From contig CALGDE010000159.1 in the NCBI GenBank assembly GCA_937883785.1, positions 1 through 51,676 on the forward strand: a stretch of 51,676 nucleotides of DNA. The letters are read 5' to 3'. The notes under the pieces were generated by a model, which saw only the letters and a program-made list of their open reading frames with translations, was not told where the DNA came from and did not search any database. Every line of letters begins with the position of its first letter. Position 1 is the first letter of the stretch. Positions 8,643 to 16,509 of this stretch are shown in pieces. The translations under genes were made by a program, and so were the position numbers. Source of the stretch: an uncultured cyanobacterium. GTDB taxonomy: Bacteria; Cyanobacteriota; Cyanobacteriia; CACIAM-69d.

Positions 8643-9263
8643 TTAAGACTTAAAGAAAGCTGGACGGCGTACACTCTTCATCTCTGAAAGAGGATTTTTC
8701 TGAACGTATTCTTGCAGTTTATCTAAAGTCATCCAGCGCAGCTTTCCTCCCTCAGACTTCTTCAAAGAAAAAAGCTCTTCTCCTGTGGATTTTTTCGACA
8801 TTGTTGCGTTTGTTTTTATTCCCGAAATTCTACCTTCTTCGTCCAGATCGGCAAAATGGGGGTAATAGCATTTCATGTCGTCCAGAAACATAGAATGCCT
8901 AAAAGATAGCTCTTTGAACCTATGGCGCTGCGCATTCTGCCAAGGAATTTCGTGACGAATTAATTGTTCCAACTCTTCAGATGCAAAAGGTCCGTAATTG
9001 TCAACAACCAGGTCCAAGACCCATTTTTCTTCTGGCAACAATGAGATTGAGATTGACCTTAAATTGTTTAATATTTCTCGTGATTGAGGAATAGTTGGTC
9101 CACTGTCAGAAAATTGAAACTCTTGTTCAAAGACAGGGGTTCCGTAAGTTGCCAGGCTCCAAGCCTGCGCATAATAAAGAAGCTGCTGAACTTTGATCCT
9201 GTTTGGATTGAAGAATGTTGGGGTGCTTAGAAGGTGGAACTCGCACTCTAGAACTTTAGACAT
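8643..9263 (-). CDS. Panacea-domain (DUF4065, SocA/GepA-like) protein
   Basis: A 206-residue protein read from the ATG at 9263. Residues ~15-130 carry the hallmarks of the Panacea domain: NRIKVQQLLYYAQAWSLATYG, then the P-x-IPQ stretch and LDLVVDNYGPFASEEL with a following H-x2-PW. Panacea proteins are widespread antitoxins and proteolysis adaptors on phages and plasmids. The C-terminal 75 residues are basic and not part of that domain. The partner toxin, if any, is not obvious: the gene downstream is the PP-x-V-x2-YC protein and the divergent neighbour 46 nt away is a small unknown protein. Confidence 0.7.
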   Translation of the reverse strand: MSKVLECEFHLLSTPTFFNPNRIKVQQLLYYAQAWSLATYGTPVFEQEFQFSDSGPTIPQSREILNNLRSISISLLPEEKWVLDLVVDNYGPFASEELEQLIRHEIPWQNAQRHRFKELSFRHSMFLDDMKCYYPHFADLDEEGRISGIKTNATMSKKSTGEELFSLKKSEGGKLRWMTLDKLQEYVQKNPLSEMKSVRRPAFFKS

Positions 9264-9309
9264 GGATAGTTTGTATACTAGATAATCATTTATTTGTTGG
9301 AGGTTGATT

Positions 9310-9618
9310 ATGCCAGTGATGATGCAGGGTAAACCAGACGACGTTTCTGGCAAACTTAGCAATAATTATCAGTTGCTGTGGAGGATGCTTGATGCGGGTG
9401 AAACTGTTGTTGCTTGGGTTGGTGAATATTTATGGGACGAAAATCGTATCTTTGCCAAACCAGAATGGCAAAAAGTAGAAGCAAAAATAAATGATGGGCA
9501 CTTCATGTTTGGCTCGTCAGGAGTTAAGCAGGTAGCAAATATCGACAATCTTGAGCGCTATTACGAAAATTTTGGGATTTGGTTTGTTCCTTCAGAAGTA
9601 ACTCCTGAAGGTGGATAG
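9310..9618 (+). CDS. Unknown 102-residue protein divergent from the Panacea gene
   Basis: The ATG at 9310 is preceded by GGAGG with a 6-nt spacer, a strong ribosome-binding site. The product (MPVMMQGKPDDVSGK, then NNYQLLWRML) has a Trp-rich middle (VAWVGEYLWDENRIF, EWQKVEAKI). It has no membrane segment and no family I recognise. Only 46 nt separate its start from that of the Panacea gene, so the two share a regulatory region. It is therefore a candidate partner, which is inference only. Confidence 0.6.
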   Translation: MPVMMQGKPDDVSGKLSNNYQLLWRMLDAGETVVAWVGEYLWDENRIFAKPEWQKVEAKINDGHFMFGSSGVKQVANIDNLERYYENFGIWFVPSEVTPEGG

Positions 9619-9624
9619 TTGCGA

Positions 9625-9993
9625 TTATCCAAACCGCACCGTGGACGGGTACATTGCCAGTTCGCGATGGCAGAATTTAACCAAAAGAAGTCTGAGATAT
9701 GCACTTAGCGACCATCCATGGCGCCCGCAAAAAACCTGGAGGGCCACTTTCTCTTCCGGGTAGACGTATACGATAAACGGCAAGCGATCGCCCCGCATTA
9801 CTGGAACTTTTCTTATCTTGGTTTGCTCGATCCAGAAGCGATCCTTTGCATAGGATTTTCCTAGACTGCGTACTAAGGATGATAAGGACAGGGACTCTTC
9901 TTCTGCAACTTCAAGTCCTTTTTCTCGCTCTTTTTTTGTTAGATAAATTGCGATTTTTTCGGAGCGGTGGCGATTCTTTCTGGGGCGTGCCAT
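9625..9993 (-). CDS. Tandem ribbon-helix-helix DNA-binding protein
   Basis: A 122-residue basic protein (MARPRKNRHR). It contains two beta-alpha-alpha units of ribbon-helix-helix type: residues ~12-50 (KIAIYLTKKEREKGLEVAEEE, then SLSSLVRSLG) and ~72-110 (PFIVYVYPEEKVALQVFCG, then SLSAYLRLLLVK). Two RHH units in one chain allow a monomer to mimic the usual dimer. A relative with the same two-unit build lies at 44773-45192. Both genes carry the CAAGYCTWRA element upstream, so each may bind or be controlled by it. Probable phage transcription factor. Confidence 0.65.
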   Translation of the reverse strand: MARPRKNRHRSEKIAIYLTKKEREKGLEVAEEESLSLSSLVRSLGKSYAKDRFWIEQTKIRKVPVMRGDRLPFIVYVYPEEKVALQVFCGRHGWSLSAYLRLLLVKFCHRELAMYPSTVRFG

Positions 9994-10062
9994 GTGCTGA
10001 GCCCTGCTAAAAAGCAGCGTCTTTTGGGAGGCTTCTTCAAGGTGCCAATCCCCCGCTGTTTT

Positions 10063-10079
10063 TTTTAGACTTGCCTAGG
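10063..10079 (-). promoter_or_regulatory. TAGGCAAGTCTA element upstream of the tandem-RHH gene
   Basis: Minus strand CCTAGGCAAGTCTAAAA, centred on TAGGC-AA-GTCTA, about 70 nt before the RHH start. It overlaps the last codons and stop of the Cys-motif gene at 10065-11684. Confidence 0.6.
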
Positions 10080-11684
10080 AAAGGCTTGGGAATGCCAAAG
10101 GCTGAAGCTGAAGGTGTCAGGATCGCCTTCTAATACGATGTTTTGCTGCTTCATTGCTTGAGAAGTGCTTCCTAGCAGTGCGGATAAGGAGCTAATGCTG
10201 TACTGGCGGGACTTCCATCGTCGTTCTTCTGGACCCTCATCACTCTTGTTTGCCAGGGTCAGGGTGACAGAACCACTTGGGAATTTTTTCGAAGGCCGGT
10301 TGACTCGAGTAATTTTGCGGCGCACGCCACTAACCGATGAGATGATGCTTCCTTTTCCTCGCACCAGTAATTGCGCCACAGCATTGCCATCCATGTTTTC
10401 TGGCAGATCAAAGGCGGGTTTACGATCCATCCATTTTCGAACTCGCTTCGGAATAATTCCATCATTCGCTGTCACGCTTGGCATTAGTGCCCCTTTCCTT
10501 CCCTGGGGGGCATCCAAGGCTTCCAATGTTGCCCGTGTTTCGTCATGGCGCCTTCGACTCTGCTGAGCCATTTTTTCGGATTGCACTGCTTTTTTTTGAA
10601 GATCCATTTTTTTTATAGACCCTTCTTTGGACTCTCGAGCTTGTTTAAAAAGAGAGGATGAAAATCTTTCTGCCCTTTCCAGTTCTTGCTGTGACTGTTG
10701 GATTTTTTTCTCGGTTTTTGTTTGAGGCGATCGCCCCTGCACGGATGATCTTGCTAAGGAATTTCCCAGTATGGCGATGGCGGAATCACGAGCATTGCTG
10801 CTTTTGACAATATCAAATTGATTCGACCATTTTTTCAAAGGACGCTCAATTGCTGCCAGTTCTTTTAGTGCTTTCTCCCTCCCTGGAGTGCCAGGCTTCC
10901 ATTCATTCCGAAGAGAGGCGATTTGCTTAGATAAGTTTGCTGGGCTTTCATTGTTGCCGCTTCTCCTAAGTCGGTCAGCGAACAAGGAGCTCTTTTCAAT
11001 ATTTTTCTGTGTGTTTTTCCTCAAGCGACTAAGCTTTCGTCCCTGAACACGCTGTACTTCTTTCACTTGTTCGTCGAGCTGCCGCATTTGTCGATCTGAC
11101 AGCCCATATTCATCCTGCAACTTAAAGAAATTGTTTCTTTGCTTGAGAGAGTCAATATAAGTTTGACGTGAGCGCTCCAGTCCCTTTATTCTTGTTTCGG
11201 CTAGGCTACCTTTCTTCGCTGTTTTCGGGAGGCGGGCAATGGTTTCCCTCAGTCTTGGCAGTTCGCCCTCATGCTTTTTAATTCTTCTTAGCAACTCTTG
11301 AGCTACAGTATCTTTCTTCGTCCCTGGGGCTAGAGATTTGGTAAGCCGTTCTCGTTCTCTGGCGAGCTTTTTCTGTCGCCTTTGCCCTTGATGGCGAGCT
11401 TCTTGGCCGCGTGCGAGTATTTCACGGCGATCAATGTTTCGACTATCCTTGACTAACGTTCGATACTTAGAGCTATCTTGAAGCCCAGCAGATCTCATTT
11501 CTGCCAGTGTTTTTCTGGCAAGACTCGCCGCCCTTCCTAGTGATGCGGCAGAGCAACGCTTTCCTTTTGTAATACACGAATATCCACAACTAGCCCCTCG
11601 GGAGCAAACTCTTTTTTTTCGAGACTTGGAACGACGCGCGAAGTCGTGACGTCCGATAAACATAGATATTATGGGAGGTGGCAT
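10065..11684 (-). CDS. Cys-motif family protein, copy A (unknown function)
   Basis: A 539-residue, strongly basic protein. Near residues 26-44 it has C-x5-C-x3-C-x6-C (VCSRGASCGYSCITKGKRC). Next comes a conserved helix (LAEMRSAGLQDSSKYRTL), then ~300 residues of Arg/Lys/Glu-rich coiled coil. The C-terminal ~100 residues are globular (WMDRKPAFDLPENMDG, then a Ser/Arg-rich beta region). The same Cys block begins the genes or remnants at 12.2, 13.8, 17.6, 20.8 and 34.7 kb. I recognise no named family. The four cysteines could bind zinc or form disulfides. The genes sit between conserved virion genes, so a packaged or structural role is possible. It starts 52 nt from the divergent gp25 gene. Confidence 0.7.
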   Translation of the reverse strand: MPPPIISMFIGRHDFARRSKSRKKRVCSRGASCGYSCITKGKRCSAASLGRAASLARKTLAEMRSAGLQDSSKYRTLVKDSRNIDRREILARGQEARHQGQRRQKKLARERERLTKSLAPGTKKDTVAQELLRRIKKHEGELPRLRETIARLPKTAKKGSLAETRIKGLERSRQTYIDSLKQRNNFFKLQDEYGLSDRQMRQLDEQVKEVQRVQGRKLSRLRKNTQKNIEKSSLFADRLRRSGNNESPANLSKQIASLRNEWKPGTPGREKALKELAAIERPLKKWSNQFDIVKSSNARDSAIAILGNSLARSSVQGRSPQTKTEKKIQQSQQELERAERFSSSLFKQARESKEGSIKKMDLQKKAVQSEKMAQQSRRRHDETRATLEALDAPQGRKGALMPSVTANDGIIPKRVRKWMDRKPAFDLPENMDGNAVAQLLVRGKGSIISSVSGVRRKITRVNRPSKKFPSGSVTLTLANKSDEGPEERRWKSRQYSISSLSALLGSTSQAMKQQNIVLEGDPDTFSFSLWHSQAFPRQV

Positions 11685-11720
11685 GAAGTTCTATTCAATT
11701 ATCGAAGTGCTGTTTTATCG

Positions 11721-11735
11721 GTTTTAGGCTTGTCT
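11721..11735 (-). promoter_or_regulatory. TAGACAAGCCTA element upstream of Cys-motif gene A
   Basis: Minus strand TAGACAAGCCTAAAAC, 36 nt upstream of the start of gene A and directly abutting the gp25 start on the plus strand. The half-sites TAGAC and GCCTA are near-inverted repeats, so the site could serve both directions. Confidence 0.6.
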
Positions 11736-12128
11736 ATGTCCACGGCATTGCTATATCACTCCCGTAAGCCACCCCCGCCCTTTCGGCGTGGTGTTTCTTA
11801 TCCACTGGCAATCGTTGACGGACGATTGCAGCTATCAAGCGATCTGACCTTAGTCCGTGAGGCGATCATCCAGGTTTTAGAAACTCGTCCATCAGAGCGA
11901 GTTATGCGCCCCACCACTTACGGAACTCCTGACTATACGTTTACGACAACGTCCGACTTCCAAGTGCAAGTGGAGCAAATCCGCATAGCTCTCGACACTC
12001 AAATCTTGGCCGTCGACAAGTTTATTGTCACGGGTCGACTAGGTGAAGATGGAGTGGGATGGGTAGAGGTTCAGTGGGTTGTCCTGGGTATTCCGCAGCC
12101 TCCCATCAATTTTGAGCTGCGTCGCTAG
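11736..12128 (+). CDS. Baseplate wedge protein, gp25/gpW-like
   Basis: A 130-residue protein starting at the ATG at 11736 (MSTALLYHSRKPPPPF). The domain is GPW/gp25: VREAIIQVLETRPSERVMRPTTYGTP, with the conserved T-x-PGER-like RPSERVMRP, then a C-terminal VDKFIVTGRLGEDGVG-x-VEVQW beta segment. It forms part of the wedge that links the baseplate to the sheath end. It is on the plus strand although its usual partner, baseplate J, is on the minus strand 330 nt away; both Cys-motif copies A and B flank it. Start chosen because upstream codons overlap the divergent gene. Confidence 0.85.
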   Translation: MSTALLYHSRKPPPPFRRGVSYPLAIVDGRLQLSSDLTLVREAIIQVLETRPSERVMRPTTYGTPDYTFTTTSDFQVQVEQIRIALDTQILAVDKFIVTGRLGEDGVGWVEVQWVVLGIPQPPINFELRR

Positions 12129-12201
12129 TCTTTTCAGTTTCTGTCTGTCGAGAGCGCACGGCAAAGTCAAGATGGATGAAGTAACGTCCGATTTTGCCTA
12201 A

Positions 12202-12444
12202 TCATCCGACCTGAGTCTCCCTCAGATCGGATCTAAGTCTCTTGTGCTGAGAGCTGTCGGACATCCCCTGCGATCGCATCTCTGCCATGGTTCGTACGGC
12301 TAACCTTGCAGCTCTAGTCAGCGAAGCACTTGAACAGCGTTTTCTTCGAGCAATGCAGGTGTACCCACAACTTGCCCCTGTAACGCACGCTCGCTTTTTT
12401 CGGCTACGACGACGTGCAGCAAATTCTAGAGGAACAGCAAGTAT
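12202..12444 (-). pseudogene. Short Cys-motif copy B lacking a normal start codon
   Basis: This frame encodes about 80 residues that closely match the beginning of copy A: FAARRRSRKKRACVTGASC, then GYTCIARRKRC, then TMAEMRSQGMSDSSQHKRL, ending at a TGA at 12202. Between the preceding TAA (12451-12453) and the Cys block there is no ATG, GTG or TTG. The best-placed codon is ATA at 12444, where relatives have a methionine, so the start may have been lost or translation may use a non-standard codon. It begins 12 nt after the stop of baseplate J. The long coiled coil and C-terminal domain of copy A are absent. This gap otherwise holds nothing I can identify. Confidence 0.6.
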
Positions 12445-12457
12445 GGAGCGTTAAGGG

Positions 12458-13639
12458 CTAAAAAGTGTATCGATAGGAATCTTCTTCCGTCACCAAAATA
12501 ATGGTCACTTCCCCTAAAGTTGGTGCTGACCATGGGTAAGGCAACCTGATGTTTGTTGGAAGAGGAGGGGAAACTGTCTCAGACTCAACGCCGGGTGATC
12601 GCTCACGGAGGGCAACGCTTTGGATGAATTCCACTCCAGCGAGTCGAGCTTGATACTCAATTTCTTTCAGGACAATGGTTTGACTCTCTCCCCAGTCTTG
12701 AGGTCTTAGATATCGGTTCAGATTGGAGTAAATGCTAGAGGCCGTAGATTCTGGGGACGTACCTTTGGCCAACTGGGCTATGACTTCTACGTCAATTTCA
12801 TGGACATCGATATTGCTCACCCACACCCTAATGCCGAGCAATGATTTTTGAAGCAAGCGATCACCCAACTCTTGAATTTGAAATCCATTCAACGCCGAAC
12901 CGTCCAGGTTTCGAGCAAAAACATGAACCGAACCTTCTTGAATGGTTCTCGGATCTTGCCCACGTGAACCGATCGCGAGGGCGGGAGCCCCTTCTCCCAG
13001 GTACTCTTGCGCCTCATTTTCGTAATCATCTGCTGAAATTAATCCCCGCCGGCGGATTGCTTGAAATGCCCGCAGCTTAACTTCACTGATCGATTCCTCT
13101 TCTGTCCCTCCAGCGCCCGGATCTGGATTCCAAAGCAGTGACAAACCGGTTAGGGGTTGCAATACCCGAGCGATCGCCCCGACGGGCACATTGCCAACCA
13201 GACCGAGTTCGGTGCAAGTTACCCCTACTCGTCCAACGGTGTCTCCTGCTTGAATGATCAGCTCCTCATTGCAAGTAAAAGTAACACCACCATTGCTGAC
13301 GACAACGTAGCCTTGTGGGATCGTGAACGGGATAGGGCGAGCTTCAGAGAGCTGGAATTCTACAGTTGTTTGGGCATAGCTCCCTAGCCTCCGCTGGATG
13401 CCAAACAACTGAAGCCAGTAGATCAAAAAGGCTTCAGGCAATTGATTTAGGAAATACAGAAATTCTGCCTGAGCAAAGCATTGCCCTTCAATGAGCGCTG
13501 TTATAGGAGACGATGGTCCTAAATCATTGATTGCACCTTCAGAAACTTCATAAACCCTGGCAGCGGCTGACTCAACCAGTTGCCTTTCGCTGCGGGAATC
13601 TAGTAATGGTGCAATTAGTGGTTCAAATTCGACTGTCAT
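12458..13639 (-). CDS. Baseplate J protein (gp47/gpJ-like)
   Basis: A 393-residue protein matching the baseplate J family: an N-terminal helical region (ESAAARVYEVSEGAIND, QCFAQAEFLYFLNQLPEAFL), then the diagnostic FTIPQGYVVVSNGGVTFTC strand pair, GLVGNVPVGAI, and a central SISEVKLRAFQAIRRRGLISADDYENEA segment. The C-terminal third is typical J beta-alpha sandwich. It assembles with gp25 and gpI into baseplate wedges. ATG start. The gene lies downstream of the hub-type gene at 13996-15006 in the minus-strand tail operon, with small Cys-motif debris between. Confidence 0.9.
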   Translation of the reverse strand: MTVEFEPLIAPLLDSRSERQLVESAAARVYEVSEGAINDLGPSSPITALIEGQCFAQAEFLYFLNQLPEAFLIYWLQLFGIQRRLGSYAQTTVEFQLSEARPIPFTIPQGYVVVSNGGVTFTCNEELIIQAGDTVGRVGVTCTELGLVGNVPVGAIARVLQPLTGLSLLWNPDPGAGGTEEESISEVKLRAFQAIRRRGLISADDYENEAQEYLGEGAPALAIGSRGQDPRTIQEGSVHVFARNLDGSALNGFQIQELGDRLLQKSLLGIRVWVSNIDVHEIDVEVIAQLAKGTSPESTASSIYSNLNRYLRPQDWGESQTIVLKEIEYQARLAGVEFIQSVALRERSPGVESETVSPPLPTNIRLPYPWSAPTLGEVTIILVTEEDSYRYTF

Positions 13640-13652
13640 CGTCCTGTATTAG

Positions 13653-13808
13653 TTACTTCTTGGATTTTTCTTCTTTTGACACAAATCCCAGGGGTAGGGA
13701 CATTTTTGACTGCATTGATTTTGTTTTCGGAGGACTCTTTCGCTTAGGCAAAGAAGATTCATATTGATCTAAGTCGTCAAACGAGCGAATGACTATTTTT
13801 CTCTCCAT
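13653..13808 (-). CDS. Small unknown protein, 51 residues
   Basis: An ATG at 13808 opens a 52-codon frame ending with TAA 14 nt before baseplate J. The product begins MERKIVIRSFDDLDQYE and continues as a Lys/Pro/Ser-rich basic tail (LPKRKSPPKTK). AAGG directly precedes the ATG, and an in-frame GTG three codons upstream would give better spacing. No family recognised. It overlaps the end of the decayed Cys-motif copy C in another frame. Confidence 0.4.
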   Translation of the reverse strand: MERKIVIRSFDDLDQYESSLPKRKSPPKTKSMQSKMSLPLGFVSKEEKSKK

Positions 13809-13952
13809 CCTTTGCACTAGATTTGTTTAAATAACTTAGCTCGCTAGTCAACCTTTTGTATTCTTTAGAATCAGCAAATCCTTCCTTTTTTAGCTGATAC
13901 AGGAAGCTCCACACCGTATAGAATTCCTGCGATTTTTTGTTTTCTTTGGCAT
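13777..13952 (-). pseudogene. Decayed Cys-motif remnant, copy C
   Basis: An ATG at 13952 opens a 20-residue peptide, MPKKTKN...SIRCGASCIS, ending in TAA at 13890. It carries the core RCGASCIS of the Cys-motif family. In the next frame the following DNA encodes QLKKEGFADSKEYKRL up to a TGA at 13777. That matches the helix that follows the Cys block in the other copies (HLKKMKSQGMAESGEYKRF in copy E). The piece normally between them is deleted and the frame is shifted. A GTG at 13914 could start the second half. Best read as an eroded copy sitting between two conserved tail genes. Confidence 0.6.
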
Positions 13953-13995
13953 GTTGATAGTAGTGTTCTATGGACTGTTGGCGAGAATGATCTGA

Positions 13996-15006
13996 TTACG
14001 TTTGTGGTGAAGATGGTCGAGTTTCCTGGTCTGATGTCGTTGGACTGGGTCCATTACCAGCTTTTTGTTCTGTCTGGAGGATAGTGGCCCATTGATTCTT
14101 TTCTCCTTGCGTAAATTCACGTCCATCCCATCGCCCTACAACACCGATTTCTCTTTTATTGCTATCCAGCATGGTTATTGCGCCGGTGGCTTCGTCGGTG
14201 CTAAGGAAATAAGAATTAGAGTCAACAACTCCTTTCAATGCTGGAGGTAGTGATTTTTGGTTTTGCCTTAGGTACTCCTTAGCTGCGTTAGAGCCTTCTT
14301 TTCGCTGGCGCTCAGTCAGTTCTTTGGGCAATTTGGGCGGGGTTTTGGCGGATGCCTCTTTTTCCTTATCTTCGCTGGTACGCCCTTGCTTTTCCGCAGG
14401 CACCAAGGGATCCGCCCGTTTCTTGGGGTCGCGCACTTCAATCAATGTGAAATTCAGGACGGCTCGTGCAGCTCGCCCACTGTGCCATCCCGATTCATCC
14501 CAAGAAACTTCTGTGATCACGCATGGTGCAAATCGACGATCGCCCCACACAAAGCTCAGGAGTGGCGGCGCATACCGCTTGTTAGCTAAATCCGCCTTGG
14601 TAAGTTCATAAATCCCATCTATCAAGGGCTCTACTAATTTTCCTTGCTGCCAAGTGTCGAGTAATATTCCTTGAATCTGGAGGGTTCGACCCCCACTAGT
14701 GAAATAATGATGGTCGTGAATTGCGGCGGCAAAGGTTTTGTTAGATCCATATTCCGCTGCTGTAGAAAAGCTCAGCACCTGAGGATTCGTTAAAAAAGTC
14801 CAGAGCCGTGCTGTTGCTGTCTCGGCTTGGTTGTAGTCCAATAAAAACGCTTCAGGAGTTTCGGGCGATCGCGTTCCATCCGGCAACTCAGAATAAGCTG
14901 TCTGGCTGAACCAAGATGGGATTGATCCGCTATTTACTTGGGCATCGCTAATCCTGTTGCCAGCTTCTTGCCCAACAACAGATGAGGCAGTACGAATTGG
15001 TTCCAC
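13996..15006 (-). CDS. Contractile-tail tube/hub adaptor protein (CIS-tube type)
   Basis: A 336-residue protein. Residues ~50-200 have the pattern of the contractile-injection-system tube/LysM adaptor family: FLLDYNQAETATARLWTFL, GRTLQIQGILLDTW, PPLLSFVWGDRRFAPCVITEV and WHSGRAARAVLNFTLIEV. The C-terminal ~130 residues are a Lys/Glu/Pro-rich linker (AKTPPKLPKELTERQRK) and a small domain, and they may carry a LysM-like unit that I cannot confirm. Expected role: join tube and baseplate hub. It lies between the gp7-like gene (6-nt gap) and baseplate J in the minus-strand tail operon. Confidence 0.7.
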   Translation of the reverse strand: MEPIRTASSVVGQEAGNRISDAQVNSGSIPSWFSQTAYSELPDGTRSPETPEAFLLDYNQAETATARLWTFLTNPQVLSFSTAAEYGSNKTFAAAIHDHHYFTSGGRTLQIQGILLDTWQQGKLVEPLIDGIYELTKADLANKRYAPPLLSFVWGDRRFAPCVITEVSWDESGWHSGRAARAVLNFTLIEVRDPKKRADPLVPAEKQGRTSEDKEKEASAKTPPKLPKELTERQRKEGSNAAKEYLRQNQKSLPPALKGVVDSNSYFLSTDEATGAITMLDSNKREIGVVGRWDGREFTQGEKNQWATILQTEQKAGNGPSPTTSDQETRPSSPQT

Positions 15007-15012
15007 GATCCT

Positions 15013-15594
15013 CTACCTCCATTCAACCCAGCATTTGCAACGTACTCTGCACTGGCATTGCTGAGTGGGCATAGGCAATGAGCCAGCTTTTTGCCATCCA
15101 CTAGCTGCATACTGAGGGCAATCTTCACAATGATCAGCGGCGCTTAAGTGGCGACGCATTTCGGTGTAACCTGCGGCGATCGCTGTGTCTTGTTCCCCTG
15201 CCCAGAAGCTTGTGGTAGCACTATCGGCGTACATCTGAGATCGAGCTAACAACTGCCGTTTGGACAGTTTCTCAGACTTGATATCTCGAGCAAATTTCCT
15301 TAAATATGTGTATTGACGCTTCAGTTCTCTTCCTACGGATAGCCAGTTGTCACTGGACACCAAGTCAATGCCACCTCGCCCTAAAACATAGTTTTGAACG
15401 TGGACAACTTTTAGAGACGCTGCCATTTCTCGCTGCCATTCAGTAAAAGACAATTCCCCCGCAATTAATTGCTCTGACAGTTTGAGGATGCGACGCTGAT
15501 ACTTTTCAACATTGGCTCGGTTTAAATTCCGTGTTGCTTCTCCGAACGAAATCGGAAGGCGATCGCTTAGTATGTTGTCCGCCCTCCGATTCAT
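15013..15594 (-). CDS. gp7/gpF-like minor head protein fragment with Cys cluster
   Basis: A 193-residue protein whose C-terminal 60 residues carry AADHCEDCPQYAASGW, GSLPMPTQQCQC and RCKC. This Cys cluster is typical of the phage head-morphogenesis (SPP1 gp7/Mu gpF-like) domain in cyanobacterial prophages, where it probably binds metal. The N-terminal part is helical (RILKLSEQLIAGELSFTEWQREMAASLK). Such proteins normally sit next to the portal; here the gene lies in the tail operon, about 24 kb from the portal. The stop of the chaperone fusion overlaps its start by 1 nt, so they are coupled. Confidence 0.65.
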   Translation of the reverse strand: MNRRADNILSDRLPISFGEATRNLNRANVEKYQRRILKLSEQLIAGELSFTEWQREMAASLKVVHVQNYVLGRGGIDLVSSDNWLSVGRELKRQYTYLRKFARDIKSEKLSKRQLLARSQMYADSATTSFWAGEQDTAIAAGYTEMRRHLSAADHCEDCPQYAASGWQKAGSLPMPTQQCQCRVRCKCWVEWR

Positions 15595-15800
15595 TATTTT
15601 TTCTCCAGTGCTGCATTTTCACGCTGCACTCTACGGTTGTGGATATTGAGTAGCTGAAACCATTTCCCAAGAGGCATTTGTTCCAGCTTTTCTAGCTCTA
15701 CGAAAGAATTGCCGTTCATGGCATAGCAAGCCTCATAGAATTGGTTCGCTGATGGCAAACTTGCCAATCCTTCTATTGCAAGTCCTGCAAGAGCTTTCCC
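15594..15800 (-). CDS. Tail-assembly chaperone, -1 frameshift extension
   Basis: In the -1 frame the DNA downstream of the slip site encodes a further 66 residues (ALAGLAIEGLASLPSAN, FYEACYAMNGNSFVELEKLEQMPLGKWFQLLN), ending at 15594. Shifting at 15794 gives a fusion of about 304 residues: 238 from the 0 frame and 66 from the -1 frame. An independent start exists only as TTG at 15812 without a clear ribosome-binding site, so frameshifting is the better explanation. The arrangement copies lambda gpG/gpGT and the G/GT-type genes of most long-tailed phages. Confidence 0.8.
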   Translation of the reverse strand, partial: GKALAGLAIEGLASLPSANQFYEACYAMNGNSFVELEKLEQMPLGKWFQLLNIHNRRVQRENAALEKK

Positions 15801-16507
15801 AGCACAATGCAATCTGCAATGTGCAATTCCTCAAGGGTTTGCATAGAGACTAAGTCGAGGTCTTCGGACTTTTCTGTGTTTCCCCATTGAGTGATTAGTC
15901 GATGCGCCATTAGCAAGACCATTTTCATCTCAGGCATTTTGGCATAGTTGTCCATCCATTCCAGATCCGCTCCAGACAGATCACGGAACCGCACCGATAT
16001 TCCGCTGATAGGCAGGGTTGTGGACCGAGAATAGTCTGGGTGATCTTCAATGGGAACAACTATTACTTGCGGTACATTTGATAATCGCTCTTGATCTAAA
16101 TGATTGTCAGAAACAACAAAAATTCCAGAGTCTGGAAGTTTAGAAGCAAGCAACGTTTCAGTGTCGCCTTCCCATACAAGGCTTAGATCTTCAAGCAAGT
16201 ATTCATTGATCCTGTTTAGATCTCGAGCGGATGTTCGCCTTAGCTTCCCTCTCCCAGCAGTTTTTTTATCTCCCCACCGGACGCAGCATCGGTCCAATAG
16301 CCCCAAATTTTTGGATTGATTTCCACCACCACCGTCAGATTGAATGAACACCATGTCCGCCCCATTTACGGGGCGAAAATGCGTGACAGTCCCATCTCGA
16401 AGTGTGTGCTTATGAAGTGATGAGTATTCTTGCTGAGTTTGCTCAGGTAAAGCGTTTGCGTCATAGCCAGACTTCTCAGATGCTTTCTTTTCCTTGATTT
16501 GAACCAT
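15773..16507 (-). CDS. Tail-assembly chaperone, short (0-frame) product
   Basis: A 244-residue protein immediately downstream of the tube gene (2-nt gap), the position of tail-assembly chaperones. It has a Gly-rich HFRPVNGADMVFIQSDGGG region, an internal FRDLSGADLEWMDN segment resembling FRPVNGADM (possible duplication), and a C-terminal helical MKMVLLMAHRLITQWG, then MQTLEELHIADC. Six codons before its stop lies G-GGA-AAG, the same slippery heptamer used by the lambda G/GT tail chaperone. The 0-frame product would therefore be the more abundant chaperone and the -1 product a fusion with a small C-terminal domain. Chaperones coat the tape measure before tube polymerisation. Confidence 0.8.
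   Translation of the reverse strand: MVQIKEKKASEKSGYDANALPEQTQQEYSSLHKHTLRDGTVTHFRPVNGADMVFIQSDGGGGNQSKNLGLLDRCCVRWGDKKTAGRGKLRRTSARDLNRINEYLLEDLSLVWEGDTETLLASKLPDSGIFVVSDNHLDQERLSNVPQVIVVPIEDHPDYSRSTTLPISGISVRFRDLSGADLEWMDNYAKMPEMKMVLLMAHRLITQWGNTEKSEDLDLVSMQTLEELHIADCIVLGKLLQDLQ
15794..15800 (-). other. Programmed -1 ribosomal frameshift site GGGAAAG
   Basis: The minus strand reads CTG-GGA-AAG in the 0 frame; slippage to GGG-AAA gives the reading ...GCT-CTT-GCA of the extension. The heptamer is identical to the well-studied lambda G/GT site and sits just before the end of the short chaperone, as expected. Confidence 0.85.
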
Positions 16508-16509
16508 AA

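Noticed and set aside
10002-10015. Small hairpin CTGCT-AAAA-AGCAG
   Set aside because: Five-base stem only, no run of T on the right side; not called a terminator.
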